Assembly (NCBI RefSeq): GCF_949987515.2
Contig: NC_082694.2
Span: 62,618,080-62,682,079, forward strand
Direction of reading: 5' to 3'
Source: Delphinus delphis
Taxonomy: Eukaryota > Chordata > Mammalia > Artiodactyla > Delphinidae
Length of the DNA stretch: 64,000 nt
Of the stretch, positions 11,462-22,902 are shown piece after piece. The stretch's first letter is position 1, and every line of letters starts with the position of its first letter. Made by a program: the position numbers and the translations under genes. The notes beneath the pieces were generated by a model that was given only the letters and a program-made list of their open reading frames with translations, was not told the origin of the DNA and did not search any database.

Positions 11462-11667
11462 TTTTATATTTTAATTTTTTATGTTACTCAGCCATAAAAA
11501 GAAATGAAATTGAGTTATTTATGGTGAGGTGGATGGACCTAGAGACTGTCATACAGAGTGAAGTAAGTCAGAAAGAGAAAAATAAATACCATATGCTAAC
11601 ACATATATATGAAATCTAAAAAAAAAAAAAAAATTATTCTGAAGAACCTAGGGGCAGGACAGGAATA
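11462..11667. mobile_element. L1 fragment with perfect TSD but no 3' poly(A): probable twin-primed insertion
   Basis: L1 text in plus orientation, from 'ttactcagccataaaaagaa' at the end of ORF2 into the 3' UTR, with an internal A-run near 11620-11633. It stops at 'ggacaggaata' well before the L1 3' end. A perfect 13-bp direct repeat TACTCTTATTTTA flanks it (11449-11461 and 11668-11680), and both sides are the same MIR. Left of the L1 text is a T-rich stretch (11462-11480). A reversed poly(A) at the left plus inverted L1 text fits twin priming of a minus-strand insertion that lost its normal 3' segment. Confidence 0.75.
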
Positions 11668-11790
11668 TACTCTTATTTTAGATGAAGAAGCTGATGCTTA
11701 CAAAAGTAAAGTTGCCTATTAAGTGGCAGATCTGTTATTAAAATCCAGGTCATCAAACACCAAAGCCCATGTTCTGAACTATTTCAATAC
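11668..11790 (-). mobile_element. MIR SINE, antisense, right part
   Basis: Continues the MIR from 11461: 'gatgaagaagctgatgctta', 'ttaagtggcagatctgttat', 'aagcccatgttctgaac'. The first 13 bases are the duplicated target site. Confidence 0.8.
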
Positions 11791-11882
11791 ACTTGCCTTT
11801 TTTGGTTTGCAGAAGCAGCTAAATTAAATTTATACATCGTCTAGATTTACACACTGTTTCAGATGACACTTTGTTATATTTT

Positions 11883-12092
11883 TTGTTTGTTTGTTATTTT
11901 GCTGTACCCGGGCCTCTCACTGCTGTGGCCTCTCCTGCTGCGGAGCACAGGCTCCGGACGCGCAGGCTCAGCGGCCATGGCTCACGGGTCCAGCCGCTCC
12001 GCGGCATGTGGGATCCTCCTGGACCGGGGCACGAACCTGTGTCCCCTGCATCGGCAGGCGGACTCTCAACCACTGCACCACCAGGGAAGCCT
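11883..12092 (-). mobile_element. CHR-type tRNA-derived SINE, antisense, full-length short form
   Basis: On the minus strand it reads 'ggcttccctggtggtgcagt' at its head and then 'ggttgagagtccgcc', the tRNA-like Pol III promoter region. The GC-rich body ('atggccgctgagcctgcgc') and a tail of A/C-interrupted A-runs follow (T-rich on the plus strand, 11883-11900). A perfect 16-bp target-site duplication, CACTTTGTTATATTTT, flanks it at 11867-11882 and 12093-12108. CHR SINEs are Pol III transcribed and copied by L1 machinery. Three overlapping 79-100-codon frames on the plus strand come from this SINE and are not genes. Confidence 0.95.
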
Positions 12093-12108
12093 CACTTTGT
12101 TATATTTT

Positions 12109-13121
12109 GATTGCTGGGTCATATAAGCCACAGAGGTCAGATTTTCTAAATATTTTGGTAAATACATACTTAAAAGACTGCAAATCACTTTAGAAATATT
12201 TTAAATTCTTTTTATATATACTCCAAATGTCTTTTGATTTCAACCTCATTTAACAAACATATAGTGATACGTATCATATAGAAAGAAATATACATGGAAC
12301 TTTGAGAACTAAAATGTGAACATGACAGACTCTGAGCATGAAGGACAGGTAATATCCTACCAAAGTCCCGGTAAGCAAATCTAACTGGAAACTGAGTATG
12401 GTTCTTTTTCTAATTCATTTGTTATATTTGTACATCTGAATTACACATGACAGACAGAATCATACAAACAGCATACAAAAAAATGAAACTATCCTCTTTT
12501 CTTTAGCAATTTCATACAGAGCTCCCAGTATATAGCAGTGAAAAGTTTTGAGAATTCCTTATACCTTTTTACAATGCAGTACACTCTAAAATATTGGGCT
12601 ATGACATTTTTTAACCTTTCTTATTGTAACACCATGTTACTTCTACCATAATGTTTTTGGCGGCAAAATTTGAAGGAAAAATTTTACAGGCACTTTTCAA
12701 GGCAATTGTAGATTAACACTTTCATTATTAAGTTTTTCACTGCTTGTTTATTTGTAGGTTTCATTAATTGATAATAGTACTAGTGGCTTATCACCTAGTT
12801 TTGCTGTTATAAAAATTAATGCTTCAATTTTTCACAAAATACTTAAACCAGAAAACAAAATAAGTATATCTTGTGGTATAAGGAAATGGAGGGCTGAGTT
12901 TGGGTTTACTGGAAGACAGTTACCATACAAATTACATGAAGAGGTTAACATATATTTGGACTTTGCTCTGAGAATCAAAAATTAATTATGTGTCCTCATT
13001 CTCCTACACTTGCGTCTCTGTCTTAAAAGTTTTTCCTAAGAATATAGGACCATTTTGCTTTAGTTTCTCAAATTATCTTCATAATTATGACTGTTATATG
13101 AAATAACACCTGCCTAATTAC
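12109..13121. other. Unassigned AT-rich DNA
   Basis: No gene, RNA or repeat that I can name. Confidence 0.55.
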
Positions 13122-13215
13122 TTCATTCATTTATTCATCAACAAACATTTATTGAACTCTACTATATGCTATGCATGGTACTAGATACCCTTACCTACTA
13201 GAATGAATAGGGTCA
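13122..13215 (-). mobile_element. L2 LINE 3' end fragment, antisense
   Basis: 'ttcattcatttattcatcaa', 'caaacatttattgaactcta' and 'atgcatggtactagataccc' match the antisense L2 3' terminus. Confidence 0.7.
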
Positions 13216-16200
13216 AAACTATGTCTGCTTCATTACCCTGAGAGCTCAGCAAGGGATCCAGATGAATAAATAGGAAATAATAATGTAAAAAATTATTAAA
13301 CGGAAACCTCAATTAGAGTTAAGAGACCAGAAGGGGAAGCTGTCATACTCTGTGACAATAGCAGAGCCAAACAGGAAGAAGAAAGACTACTCTTCTTTCC
13401 TTAAAAGGACTCAGTCAATGAAAAGCCACGGATTCTTTGATTACTACAGCCCTCCCAACTTCTTTTTCCTTTCTATAAAGTGTTCTCCATCTCTTGCTGG
13501 GAGGAGAATTGCACATGACTCACCATGATTTTAGACTCTAAACTGCAGTTCTCTGCTGACCCCAAACAAACCCATCTTTGCTGGAGAAATGTATGGCAGT
13601 CTATTTGTTTCAGGTCAACAATGACATAAAGTAATGATGGCTACTGGTGGGTAATAGAGAATAGCATTAGAGTCCATGTAAAAGAGAAGCACTACCCAAT
13701 ATTTGCCATGTGTGCTTGAGTATGTATAAGGGTGATGTACAGAGAAGTCTGCTTATATAAGCTGAGATGTCAAGAATGCATCTGTTTAGCCAGGCAAATT
13801 CAGTTACTCCTGATAGTGTCCTGCGAAGGACTCTGAAGAGGATGCTGCTCCAAAGGATTGGCATGAAGTTAGAGATATTTGTGGTATGAAATTTGAAAAA
13901 GAAGAAAAAGAAAAAGAAGGTGGAGGAGAAGGAAAAAAGGAAGTAAAAACGTTCTAGTGCATAAAATTGAGTCTACCTAGTACCTTAGTCTTTAAATTCT
14001 ATGTGCATTTCTTTCTTCTTCATACCATATGTTCAAAAGATTAAATAAGCTATTTTATGCAAGCTGTTAGTATTCACTTGGCCATACTAGCATTTCTTGA
14101 ACATTAATTGGTGGTTCCAGAGCACAGTTCAAGGAGTGATTAGTGAGAAATAAGGAGGAAAATAGGGTCTTTGGATAGCAGTGTCACTAAACTCAGGGAA
14201 GGCCTATATTTAAATATGTTTAAATATTGAAGAAGGTGCTGTGTACAGTGAATCAGCAGTGACTATTTTAAGATATATAGCTGGGTCAAAGCACATCCAA
14301 TGCTCTGGTTTTCCTCAAGGAATGCGGCCGCAGGGAAATTCATCTTCCCCAAATGGAGAAAAGACGTGTTGCTAGATTAAGAACTAAAATAATGCGTTGG
14401 AGATTCTCCTCACATGGCAATTCATTTCTATATATCTAAGATACAGAAACTCAAAAACAAAATGGATAATTTGGCTCAAGGAGACTCATGCTTCCAGTCT
14501 GCAAAACTTTCCCAGAAATTATTAGTGTTGACAGCTTCCTTGGGTATCAAATGCTAAAGTCTATCGTTGTGTAAAAAATTATGAAAAATGTATGCCCAAA
14601 AGCTTGAAATACATAACTTAATACCAAATGAAAAGCACTTCACATTAACTGCTTGAAAAGGAAATGAGATGCCTCATCTCCTGTATACAGATGGTTACAA
14701 GTAAGTAGTCTGAATACAAATATAGTTTCAAAACTTGAGCTATTCATATTGAATCAAATCAACACCCATAACCTCACTGACTATATTAAATTAGAACTCA
14801 TTTAAAAACATTAAATATAAGTGGTATCAAATATCCCATACACAGTTAGGCAAGTCACCACATAAAATACTTAATAAAAAACTCAACATATAACTGTGAA
14901 AAACTTTCAAATGAGAACACAATACAGATGTTATAGTTCTCCCTGTTTAATATCTCTACCATATTTTATCTTTTCCATGAATAAGAAGGTATAACATAGC
15001 TGAGAAGAAAGGAAAAGCTAACAAAAGAAGCCCAATATATTTAGTTAGTTGATTATACAAAAACTGAGTTATAACTCAGTAAAATTATAGGGTCCCTGCC
15101 TTTTAAACAAAAGGAACTTTGCTTTGATTTAGAGTTTTAAGTTAGTTTTTTCACTACTTATGACCAAGTAAGTTATTATAAAGTATTTGTCATGACATGA
15201 CACCATAGTTGCTTTAGTGAGCTGGAGCATGCAAGGATATCAGATCTCACCTGACAACACAGGACCAGAGGAGAATGGATGGAAGAAAAGAAGATGAATT
15301 AGAGGGGAAAGCAAGATAAAGTAAGTGAAGGGAAGGAAGAAGAGGAGATTATATCATGGAATAACTAAACCAGAGTAGCCATTCAGTGGATGGAATACAG
15401 TGAGAAAAGAAGAATAAAAAACGAATGGAAAGGAAATAGGTGATACTCTATTTAAATCTTAATGTGGAAAGAACGCTTTACTCTAGCAATTTCTCCTCAT
15501 TCTTCTATCTCTTCTAAGGCAAAGACTTTTCTCCAACCATCCCGAATATGCAAATTATTTCCCTCTATATCACTTGTGTTGATGCCCTCTTTGTGTGTGT
15601 GTGTGTGTGTGTGTGTGTATTTTTTTAACAGTCTTTGTGTTTTACCAGTGTTGGTCCAAGTAGCTTAATGTTTTGGAATAAATCTACTTAATTTTCAAAG
15701 TCTCTGTTACCATTATTGTAGTGAAAAACATGCTTCAGCCCCTTTCTCTAGAAGTCTTAAGCTAGTGGTAGACATTAGTGCCCTCAGAAGAATCCTCTTT
15801 GTCTCTAAAGAATAGCAGCAAGGCTAGTATTCAATATTTGCATGGAGCAGAATTGTCTTGCAAAGGCAATAAGCAGTGAAAAGCAGATACATAGTCCAAA
15901 GCTTAGAATTCACCAGAAAAGAAAGAAGTATGGTTCAGAAAAGGAAGACAGTTTCATCTGTTTAATAAATTAAGAAAGCATAAAATATCTGTTATTTGTT
16001 TTGTAAGCAGAGGTCAAAAGCCCAATATTTTTCAAAAGAAAACATATCATCCTTTCATTCCAATTAACCTTATAAAGCAGAAAATAAATATTTTTGAAAA
16101 ATATTTCTGACAGCTGTAAGGGCAGAAATTGATTTAAAGGAAGTTTTTTATTAAGATAAATGGAGACCTGTGTTGAGTTTACTGTTCAATCAAATTTCCA

Positions 16201-16304
16201 AGTCAAGAATCTGAAAGATGAGGTTCTTGAGAGAGTGGCACAAAAGCTGACTTGAAGACCCCTGCTCACCTCCTATAAGACACTGAACAGATGTCTAGGG
16301 AAAA
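13216..16304. other. Unassigned DNA, 3 kb
   Basis: No gene recognised. It holds a short AAG/GAA-rich tract near 13895-13945 and a (GT)n microsatellite at 15592-15618. Open frames at 13667-13864 (minus) and 15462-15668 (plus, running through the GT repeat) have no supporting features. A NotI-type GCGGCCGC-like GC island is limited to a few bases near 14326. Confidence 0.6.
15592..15618. repeat. (GT)n microsatellite
   Basis: About 13 uninterrupted GT units. Confidence 0.95.
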
Positions 16305-17335
16305 CACACTCCTGTGTTCTCCTCCTTTACTGTTCACACAGAACACTTCACTTCTGACACTTCTGGTCACCAAGTATGAGGAGTTTTCCCCTACATCAAG
16401 AAATTCTCTGTGACACCAGCTGGGTGTCCTATAGTTCAATTTAGTTCTGACACTATCTACCTAGAGTTGGCATCAGATCCCACAAGTGATGACTTCAGTT
16501 CTACAGAACTGCCCCCCCCACTTCAGACACTGATTGTAAGTCCCAGATTTTCACCTGTACTTCAGATCAACAGGCTATAAATTAGGGGTCCTTTGACCCC
16601 TTCCTTTGGTGCAATAATTTGCTAGAATGGCTCACAGAACTCAGAGAAACATTTACATTTACCACTTTACTATAAAGGATATAATAAAGGATATAAATGA
16701 AGAGATACATAGGACAAGGGATGTGGGAAGGAGCTTCTATACCCTCTCTGTGAGCACTTTCATGTATACACCAACCCAGAAGCTCTCTGAACTCTTCACT
16801 TTTGGGAATTTTGTGGAGGCTTCATCATGAGGCATGATCAATCATTAACTCAGTCTCTAGGCTCTCCCTCCTCATTGGAGGATGGGGGTGTGGGGCAGAT
16901 ATTTCCAAGGTTCTAATCATGGCTTGGTCTCTCTGGGGATCAACCCACATCCTGAAACTATCCAGGAGTCCACCAACAGTCACCTCAATAGAACAAAAGA
17001 CACTCCTGTCACCCAGGAAATTCCAAGGGATTTTGGAGTGCAGGGTAAAAGAACCACATATTAGAATAATAGGTGGAGGTCACAGTTTTGTGATGACATA
17101 TCAGCCAGGCAGAATCAAGTACATACTCAGAATACTTATAACAAATGTATCTCTCACTGCAGCTAAGAATAGTGCTCAGGAAAGGGATCAATTGAGACAG
17201 CGTTCACAAGGATTCTTCTTCAAGTACGACAAGGACTACCCTGGTGTTATTATCATTTAGAAAATTACCATGATTTTAGGAGCTCTGTGCCAGGAACTGG
17301 AGGCAGAGGGCAATATATATATATTCATATAGTCA
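16305..17335 (-). mobile_element. Old ERV LTR, antisense, interrupted by a 233-bp insertion
   Basis: The plus strand carries the antisense of a mammalian ERV LTR that I recognise by text but cannot name securely. Blocks run 'gctgggtgtcctatagttca', 'ctcacagaactcagagaaac', 'ggatataataaaggatataa', 'aggcttcatcatgaggcatg', 'cacccaggaaattccaaggg', then after a gap 'ttttaggagctctgtgccag'. In the LTR consensus the last two blocks are adjacent, so 17039-17271 is inserted sequence. On its own strand the TATA and polyadenylation regions are decayed. No internal viral genes are present. Confidence 0.65.
17039..17271. repeat. Insertion within the LTR containing unknown 172-bp repeat, copy A
   Basis: This block interrupts the LTR and is flanked by imperfect direct repeats GATTTTGGAG (17029-17038) and GATTTTAGGAG (17272-17282), as a target-site duplication might look after decay. 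Positions 17072-17243 match 18823-18994 with 18 mismatches in 172 aligned bases and no gaps by hand count. One plus-strand frame is open through both copies, but most differences change the encoded residue, so there is no sign of protein-level selection. Family unknown. Confidence 0.6.
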
Positions 17336-18822
17336 ATTCTTTCAAAATAAGAAATGTCCAGAAGTGTTTCAAATAGCAAGGCTAGTCTCCCAAAGCAATG
17401 ACCAAGGTTTATTATTTTTTCCTTTTCTGATATTAAAGATAAAATTAATATATATTACTCATAGCATTCTGCACATAGTGTATGTCTAGACTTTATTTAA
17501 TTTAATTTATTTTTTAAATAAATTTCTATTTATTTATTTATGGCTGCATTGGGTCTTTTTTTTTTTTTTAAGACTTTAACTTATCCCAAGGCAGACTTGT
17601 TGCAGAATACTGTGATTCTAAATCTAACAACTTAGAAAACTGACACAATATTAATTTTAGAGCCAATCTAAAAGAAGATCTAATTATCATAATGCTCGTA
17701 CAGGGAAGGTTTTCTGTAACAAGGTGTTATGAGGCTAATGTTATCATTAGTTAAGTTAAAAATGTTTCAAAACTTCCTAGGAAAAGTAAAAATAAATTGA
17801 AGAGCTTGGTACATAAATAGGAACGAAATAAGAATCTAGAGAAATTTATATATTTTTAAATAGCACCATGAAAAACAGAATTAGTATCATCAGTTATTGA
17901 GTTAAAATCTTACTCAAAAATAAAATTCTAAAACTTTTGAAGAAAACATATAAATATATTTTACACAAGTGAATGTGCTATTCAAATCTTCAATGTATGA
18001 TATGTTTCAGGACCATGTCTGTGACTAACCCTTATTTATAGAATATTTAAATTCTATACAACTTTATAATTTATATTATACAATTTTGTAATCAAGATAC
18101 TCAACATTATAGAAGAACCATTCAACTTGAATGAGTTTTGCTGACTGTAGTAAATTCAGACTGTAGTATCTAGAATAATTAAATCAGTCTGCATTGATAA
18201 GTCACCATTATGTATCTACTGTCTAAACAAGGTTTAGTAACAGAGATTGAAGATATAAAACATATTATTGGAATTACAATGTAGAAATTTCTTTAAGAAT
18301 AAAAACTAGAATTAACACAGGTCTTTACACAAATATAGGCTGTTTCATAATTAAAGAGTTATTATCATTACTAGAGATAGAAGAGGCTAAAGAGAGGAAA
18401 TTCATTAAAAATAAAATCTTAAAATGAAAAGGTTTAGTAGAGACTGCAAATGGGAGACAGATGGGAGGTGTTGAAAGCCAGACTGCTGGTCTGCCTAAAA
18501 CTAATTTGAATCAGCTCTAGATACTTTATATGAGTTTTTGAATGCTAAAATATTTTTCCCTTAAAAATCTATAAGTTCCCCATAATATCGCTGGCTTAAT
18601 GCGAGTACATTTTCACATATTCCAAACACACCATTTTCTCTGATGATTCCAGTTCTGAGAGAAAGAGAGAATGAAAGAAAGAAAGAAGGAATAAAGAATA
18701 GGAAGGAGGGAGGAAAGGAAGAAGAAATGGTTTCCATGCATCTGCTGAGACATATAGCATCTTGATACCCAGAGCCTGAGTGATTTTTGATGTCCAAGTT
18801 GCTGACTGGGTTGGGGGATGGA
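17336..18822. other. Unassigned AT-rich DNA with a GA-rich tract
   Basis: No gene. A short SINE tail lies at 17500-17575 (own entry). From about 18656 to 18728 the plus strand is a GAAA/GGAA simple-repeat tract; the minus-strand open frames of 73-84 codons across it are low-complexity artefacts. Confidence 0.6.
17500..17575 (-). mobile_element. 3' end fragment of a longer CHR-type SINE, antisense
   Basis: 'atttatttatttatggctgc' and 'attgggtctt' are the antisense of the 3' tail and adjoining body of the long CHR SINE form in cetartiodactyls. The rest of the element is missing, and a T-run follows directly. Confidence 0.5.
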
Positions 18823-18994
18823 GGTGGAGGTCAAGGTTTTGTGATGACATATAAATCAGGCAGAATCAAGTACATACTCAAAATACTTATAACAAATGTA
18901 TCTCTCACTGCAGCTAAGAATAGTGCTGGTGAAAGAGAGCAATTCAGACAGGGTTCACAAGCTTTCTTCTTCAGGTATGACAAGGGCTACCCTG
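18823..18994. repeat. Unknown 172-bp repeat, copy B
   Basis: Direct-orientation homologue of 17072-17243 at an offset of 1751 bases, about 89.5% identical without gaps. Here it is not inside an LTR, and its flanks do not resemble those of copy A. This favours an unclassified interspersed repeat over a simple local duplication, but two copies cannot decide. Confidence 0.75.
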
Positions 18995-19177
18995 AAAATA
19001 TACAGGATCATTTCCATTAACAGTGCTGTAAAACATGATGCATAAAGGAGCAAGTATGTGATAATAGACTAAAACGTGACCACTCGAGTTCAGCTCAAGC
19101 TTCCATGGAATTGACAATAGACACAACAGATATATCCTGGAATTTTTAAGGCACTGATCTAACATGAAGTGCTATAC

Positions 19178-19510
19178 CATGCATTCATTTATTCATCTTT
19201 TTATTCATTTAATAGAAACTTATAGAAGAATAACCTAAGCAAGGCACACAACTATAGAATGTGGGGATGCAAATATAAAAATGATGGCATGAATATTGCC
19301 TTTCGGGAGCTTACAGCTTACTGGGGGACAAGGAGGAGATAAACTCTGCATATGAATTGCTAAAATGCAATGAACCCATGTAAATGCCAGGGTAAGATTA
19401 CAGGTAAAGCATTGTACAATTTCACATGAGAGAAAGATTGATTATAGTTGGGAGATAGTGATGCCTTCAGCAGAAGGTGCCTTTGAGCTGAGCTTTGACG
19501 GGTGAGTCTA
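19178..19510 (-). mobile_element. L2 LINE 3' region, antisense
   Basis: Antisense L2 blocks in order: 'gcattcatttattcatcttt', 'gcaaggcacacaactataga', 'gggagcttacagcttactgg', and 'gtgcctttgagctgagcttt'. This is one of the longer L2 pieces here. Confidence 0.8.
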
Positions 19511-20010
19511 TAGCAGTATTTGGTCACGGTGCTCTACATAAACAGCTACAAAGTTATAGAGGCATTTAGCACAGAAATCTAAAAAAATCCTAGTGGGTAT
19601 GCTTACAAAGATAATTTGGAAGATACTTTAGAATTACTTTGTGCATTTCCATTGACCCAGCAATTCTGTTTCAGTAACTAGCTTGAGAAGCACTAATCTC
19701 AATATACAAGGTGGTAGGTGCAAGGACGTGGCAGATTTTTAAGAAATGCTGTTAAGCGAGAAGAATACACAGAGCCTAAATAAAGTATGGTAGCATTTGT
19801 GCAAACAAAAATTACACACATACATTTTTATAGGTGCATATATGTAATTATGCACACACATATGCTTTTTGAAAGGAAACAAATCAAATTACTAGTATTG
19901 GTTTTCTCTGAGAAATGTAACAGAATAGAGGTAACACTTATTTTTATAAGAAAAATGGATTTGTGCATTTCATGTGTAATCTAAACTAATTAAAATTATT
20001 GGCATTAAAG
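19511..20010. other. Unassigned DNA
   Basis: Nothing recognised between the L2 piece and the L1 target site. Confidence 0.55.
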
Positions 20011-20032
20011 AGTGCATTTAGGAGAGGACCTT

Positions 20033-20043
20033 CAAGATGGCGG
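20033..20043 (+). promoter_or_regulatory. YY1-like motif at the L1 copy 1 5' end
   Basis: CAAGATGGCGG lies 11 bases inside the element. In human L1 a YY1 site near the 5' end sets accurate transcription start. The equivalent position in copy 4 (47067-47078) reads GGAAGATGGTGG, where the CpG has decayed. Function here is inference from position and sequence. Confidence 0.6.
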
Positions 20044-21960
20044 ATGAGTAAGACGTGGAGATCACCTTCCTCCCAAAAAATACATCAAAAACATATCAAT
20101 ATGTGGAAGAACTCCTACAGAACATCTACTGAATGCTGGCAGAACACCTCAGACTTCACAAAAGTCAAGAAAACTCCCCACGTACCTGGGTAGGGCAAAA
20201 GAAAAAAGAAAAAACAGAGACAAAAGAATAGGGATGAGATGTGCACTTCTGGGAGGGAGCTGTGAAAGAGGAAATGTCTCCACACACTAGGAAGTCCCGT
20301 CACTGGTGAAGACAGGGGGTGGGCGGGGGAACCTTTGGAGCCACGGAGGAGAGCACAGCAACAGAGGTGCAGAGGGCAAAGCAGAGAGATTCCTGCACAG
20401 AGGATCAGTGCCGATCAGTGCCGATCACTCACCAACCTGAGAAGCTTGTCTGCTCAACAGCCAGGGTGGGTGGGGGCTGGGAGCTGAGGCTCCTGCATCA
20501 GAGGTCAGATCCTAGGGAGAGGACTGGGGTTGGCATGTGAACACAGCCTGAAGGGGGTTAGTGTGCCACAGCTAACAGGGAGGCGAGTCCGGGAAAAAGT
20601 CTGGACCTGCCTAAGAGTTGAGAGACCATTGTTTTGGGATGTGTGAGGAGATTCAGAGCACCGCCTAAATGAGCTCCAGAGACAGGTGCAAGCTGTGGCT
20701 ATCAGCACGGACCCCAGAGACGGCATGAAATCCTAAGGCTACTGCTGGAGACAACAAGAAACCTGTGTGCAAGCACAGGTCACTATCCACACCTCCCCTC
20801 CAGGAGCCTGTGCAGCCCGCCACTGCCAGGGTCCCATGATCCAGGGACAATTTCACCTGGAGAACACACAGCCAGCCTCAGGCTGTTGCAACGTCATGCT
20901 GCCCTCTGCTGCCACAGGCCTGCCCCACATTCCGTACCCCTCCGTCCTCCCAGCCTGAGTGAGCCAGAGCCCCCTAATCAGCCGCTCTTTAACTCCGTCC
21001 TGTCTGGGCACAGAACAGACACCCTCAGGTGACCTACACACTGAGGCGGGGCCAAGTCCGAAGCTGAACCCTAGGAGCTGTGCAAACAAAGAAGAGAAAG
21101 GGAAATTTCTCCATGCAGCCTCAGAAGCAGCAGATTAAATCTCCAAAATGAACTTGATGTACTCTGCTTCTGTGGAAAACCTGAATAGACAATGAATCAT
21201 CCCAAAATTGAGGTGTTAGACTTTGGGAGCAACTGTAGACATGGGGTGTGCTGTATGCGACTGACTAGTTTCTGATTTATATGTTTATCTTAGTTTAGTT
21301 TTTAGCACTTGTTATCATTGGTGGATTTGTTTATTGGTTTAGTTGCTCTTTTTTCTTTTTCTTTAATTACTTTTTTATTTTTTAATTTTAATAACTTAAA
21401 ATTTATTTTTATTTTATTAACTTTATTTTATTTACTTATTTTTTCTTTCTTCCTTTTTTTTCTCCCTTTTCTTCTGAGCCATGTGGCTGACAGGGTCTTG
21501 GTGCTCTGGCCAGGTGTCAGGCCTGAGCTTCTGAGGTGGGAGAGCCAAGTTCAGGATATTGGACCACCAGAGAACACCCGGCCCCACATAATATCAATCA
21601 CCAAGAGCTCTCGCAGAGATCTCTGTCTCAATGTTAAGACTCAGCTCCACTCAATGAACAGCAAGCAAAAGTGCCAAACAACTAGCAAGACAGGAAAACA
21701 ACCTGACCCATTAACAGAGAGGATGCCTAAAATCATACAAAGTTCACAGACACCCCAAAACACACCACTGGACACGGGCCAGCCCACTAGAAAAAAAGAT
21801 CCAGCTTCATCCACCAAAAAACAGGCACCAGTCTCCTCCACCAGGAAGCCTACACAATCCACTAAACAAACCTTAGCCACTGCAGGCAGACACCAAAAAC
21901 AATGGGAATATGAACCAGCAGCCTGCAAAAAGGAGACCCAAACACAGTATGTTAAGCAAA

Positions 21961-22848
21961 ATGTGAACAGAGAGAAACACACAGCACGTGAAGGAGCAAG
22001 GTAAAAACACACCAGACCAAACAAATGAAGAGGAACTAGGCAGTCTACCTGAAAAAGAATTCAGAATAATGATAGTAAAAATGGTCCAAAATCTTGGAAA
22101 TAGAATGTAGAAAATACAAGAAACGTTTGAAAAGGACCTAGAATGACTAAAGGAAACAAGCAATGATGAACAACACAATAAACGAAATTTAAAATTCTCT
22201 AGAAGGAATCAAGAGCAGAATAACTGACGTAGAAGAATGGGTAAGTGACCTGGAAGATAAAATAGTGGAAATAACTGCTGCAGAGCAAAATAAAGGAAAA
22301 AGAATGAAAAGACTTGAAGTCAGTCTCAGAGACCTCTGGGACAACATTTAACACACCAACATTTGAATTATAGGGATCCCAGAAGAAGAGGAGAAAAAGA
22401 AAGGGACTGAGAAAATATCGAAGAGGTTATAGTTGAAAACTTCCCTATATGGGAAAGGAAATAGTCAATCAAGTCCAGGAAGTGCAGAGAGTCCCATACA
22501 GGATAAATCAAAGGAGAGACATGCCAAGATATATATTAATCGAACTATCAAAAATTAAATACAAAGAAAAAATATTAAAAACAACAAGGGAAAAGCAACA
22601 AATAACATACAAGGGGTTCCTCATAAGGTTAATATCTGATCTTTCAGCAGAAACTCTGCAAGCCAGAAGGGAGTGGCAGGACATACTTACAGTGATGAAA
22701 GGGAAAAACCTACAAGCGAGATTACTCTACACAGCAAGGATCTCATTCAGATTTGACAGAGAAATTAAAACCTTTACAGACAAGCAAAAGCTAGAGAATT
22801 CAGCACCACCAAACCAGCTTTACAACAAATGTTAAAGGACTTCTCTGG
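21961..22848 (+). pseudogene. L1 ORF1 (RNA-binding protein), broken, copy 1
   Basis: Intact L1 ORF1p is a trimeric RNA-binding chaperone that coats L1 RNA. Here the start region aligns with the ORF1 start of copy 4 (49107), but the ATG at 21961 is followed at once by a TGA. Readable pieces include the 'EEELGSLPEKEFRIMIVKMV' region in the coiled-coil entry, the segment after 22449 (MGKEIVNQVQEVQRVPYRIN) and the C-terminal RNA-binding part to about 22835. Frames change several times. A TGA at 22363-22365 stands where the Arg codon CGA is expected (a CpG loss), a change shared with copy 4. No functional protein is possible. Confidence 0.85.
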
Positions 22849-22902
22849 GCAGGAAATACAACAGAAGGAAAAGACCTACAATAACAAACCTAAAACACGA
22901 AA

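Noticed and set aside
11863..12193. Three overlapping frames of 79-100 codons
   Set aside because: They lie in an antisense CHR SINE with a 16-bp target-site duplication.
1596..14235. Similar text 'gggaaggcct' plus 'ttaaatattga' near 1600 and 14200
   Set aside because: The match is short and AT-rich with an indel; not enough to call a repeat pair.
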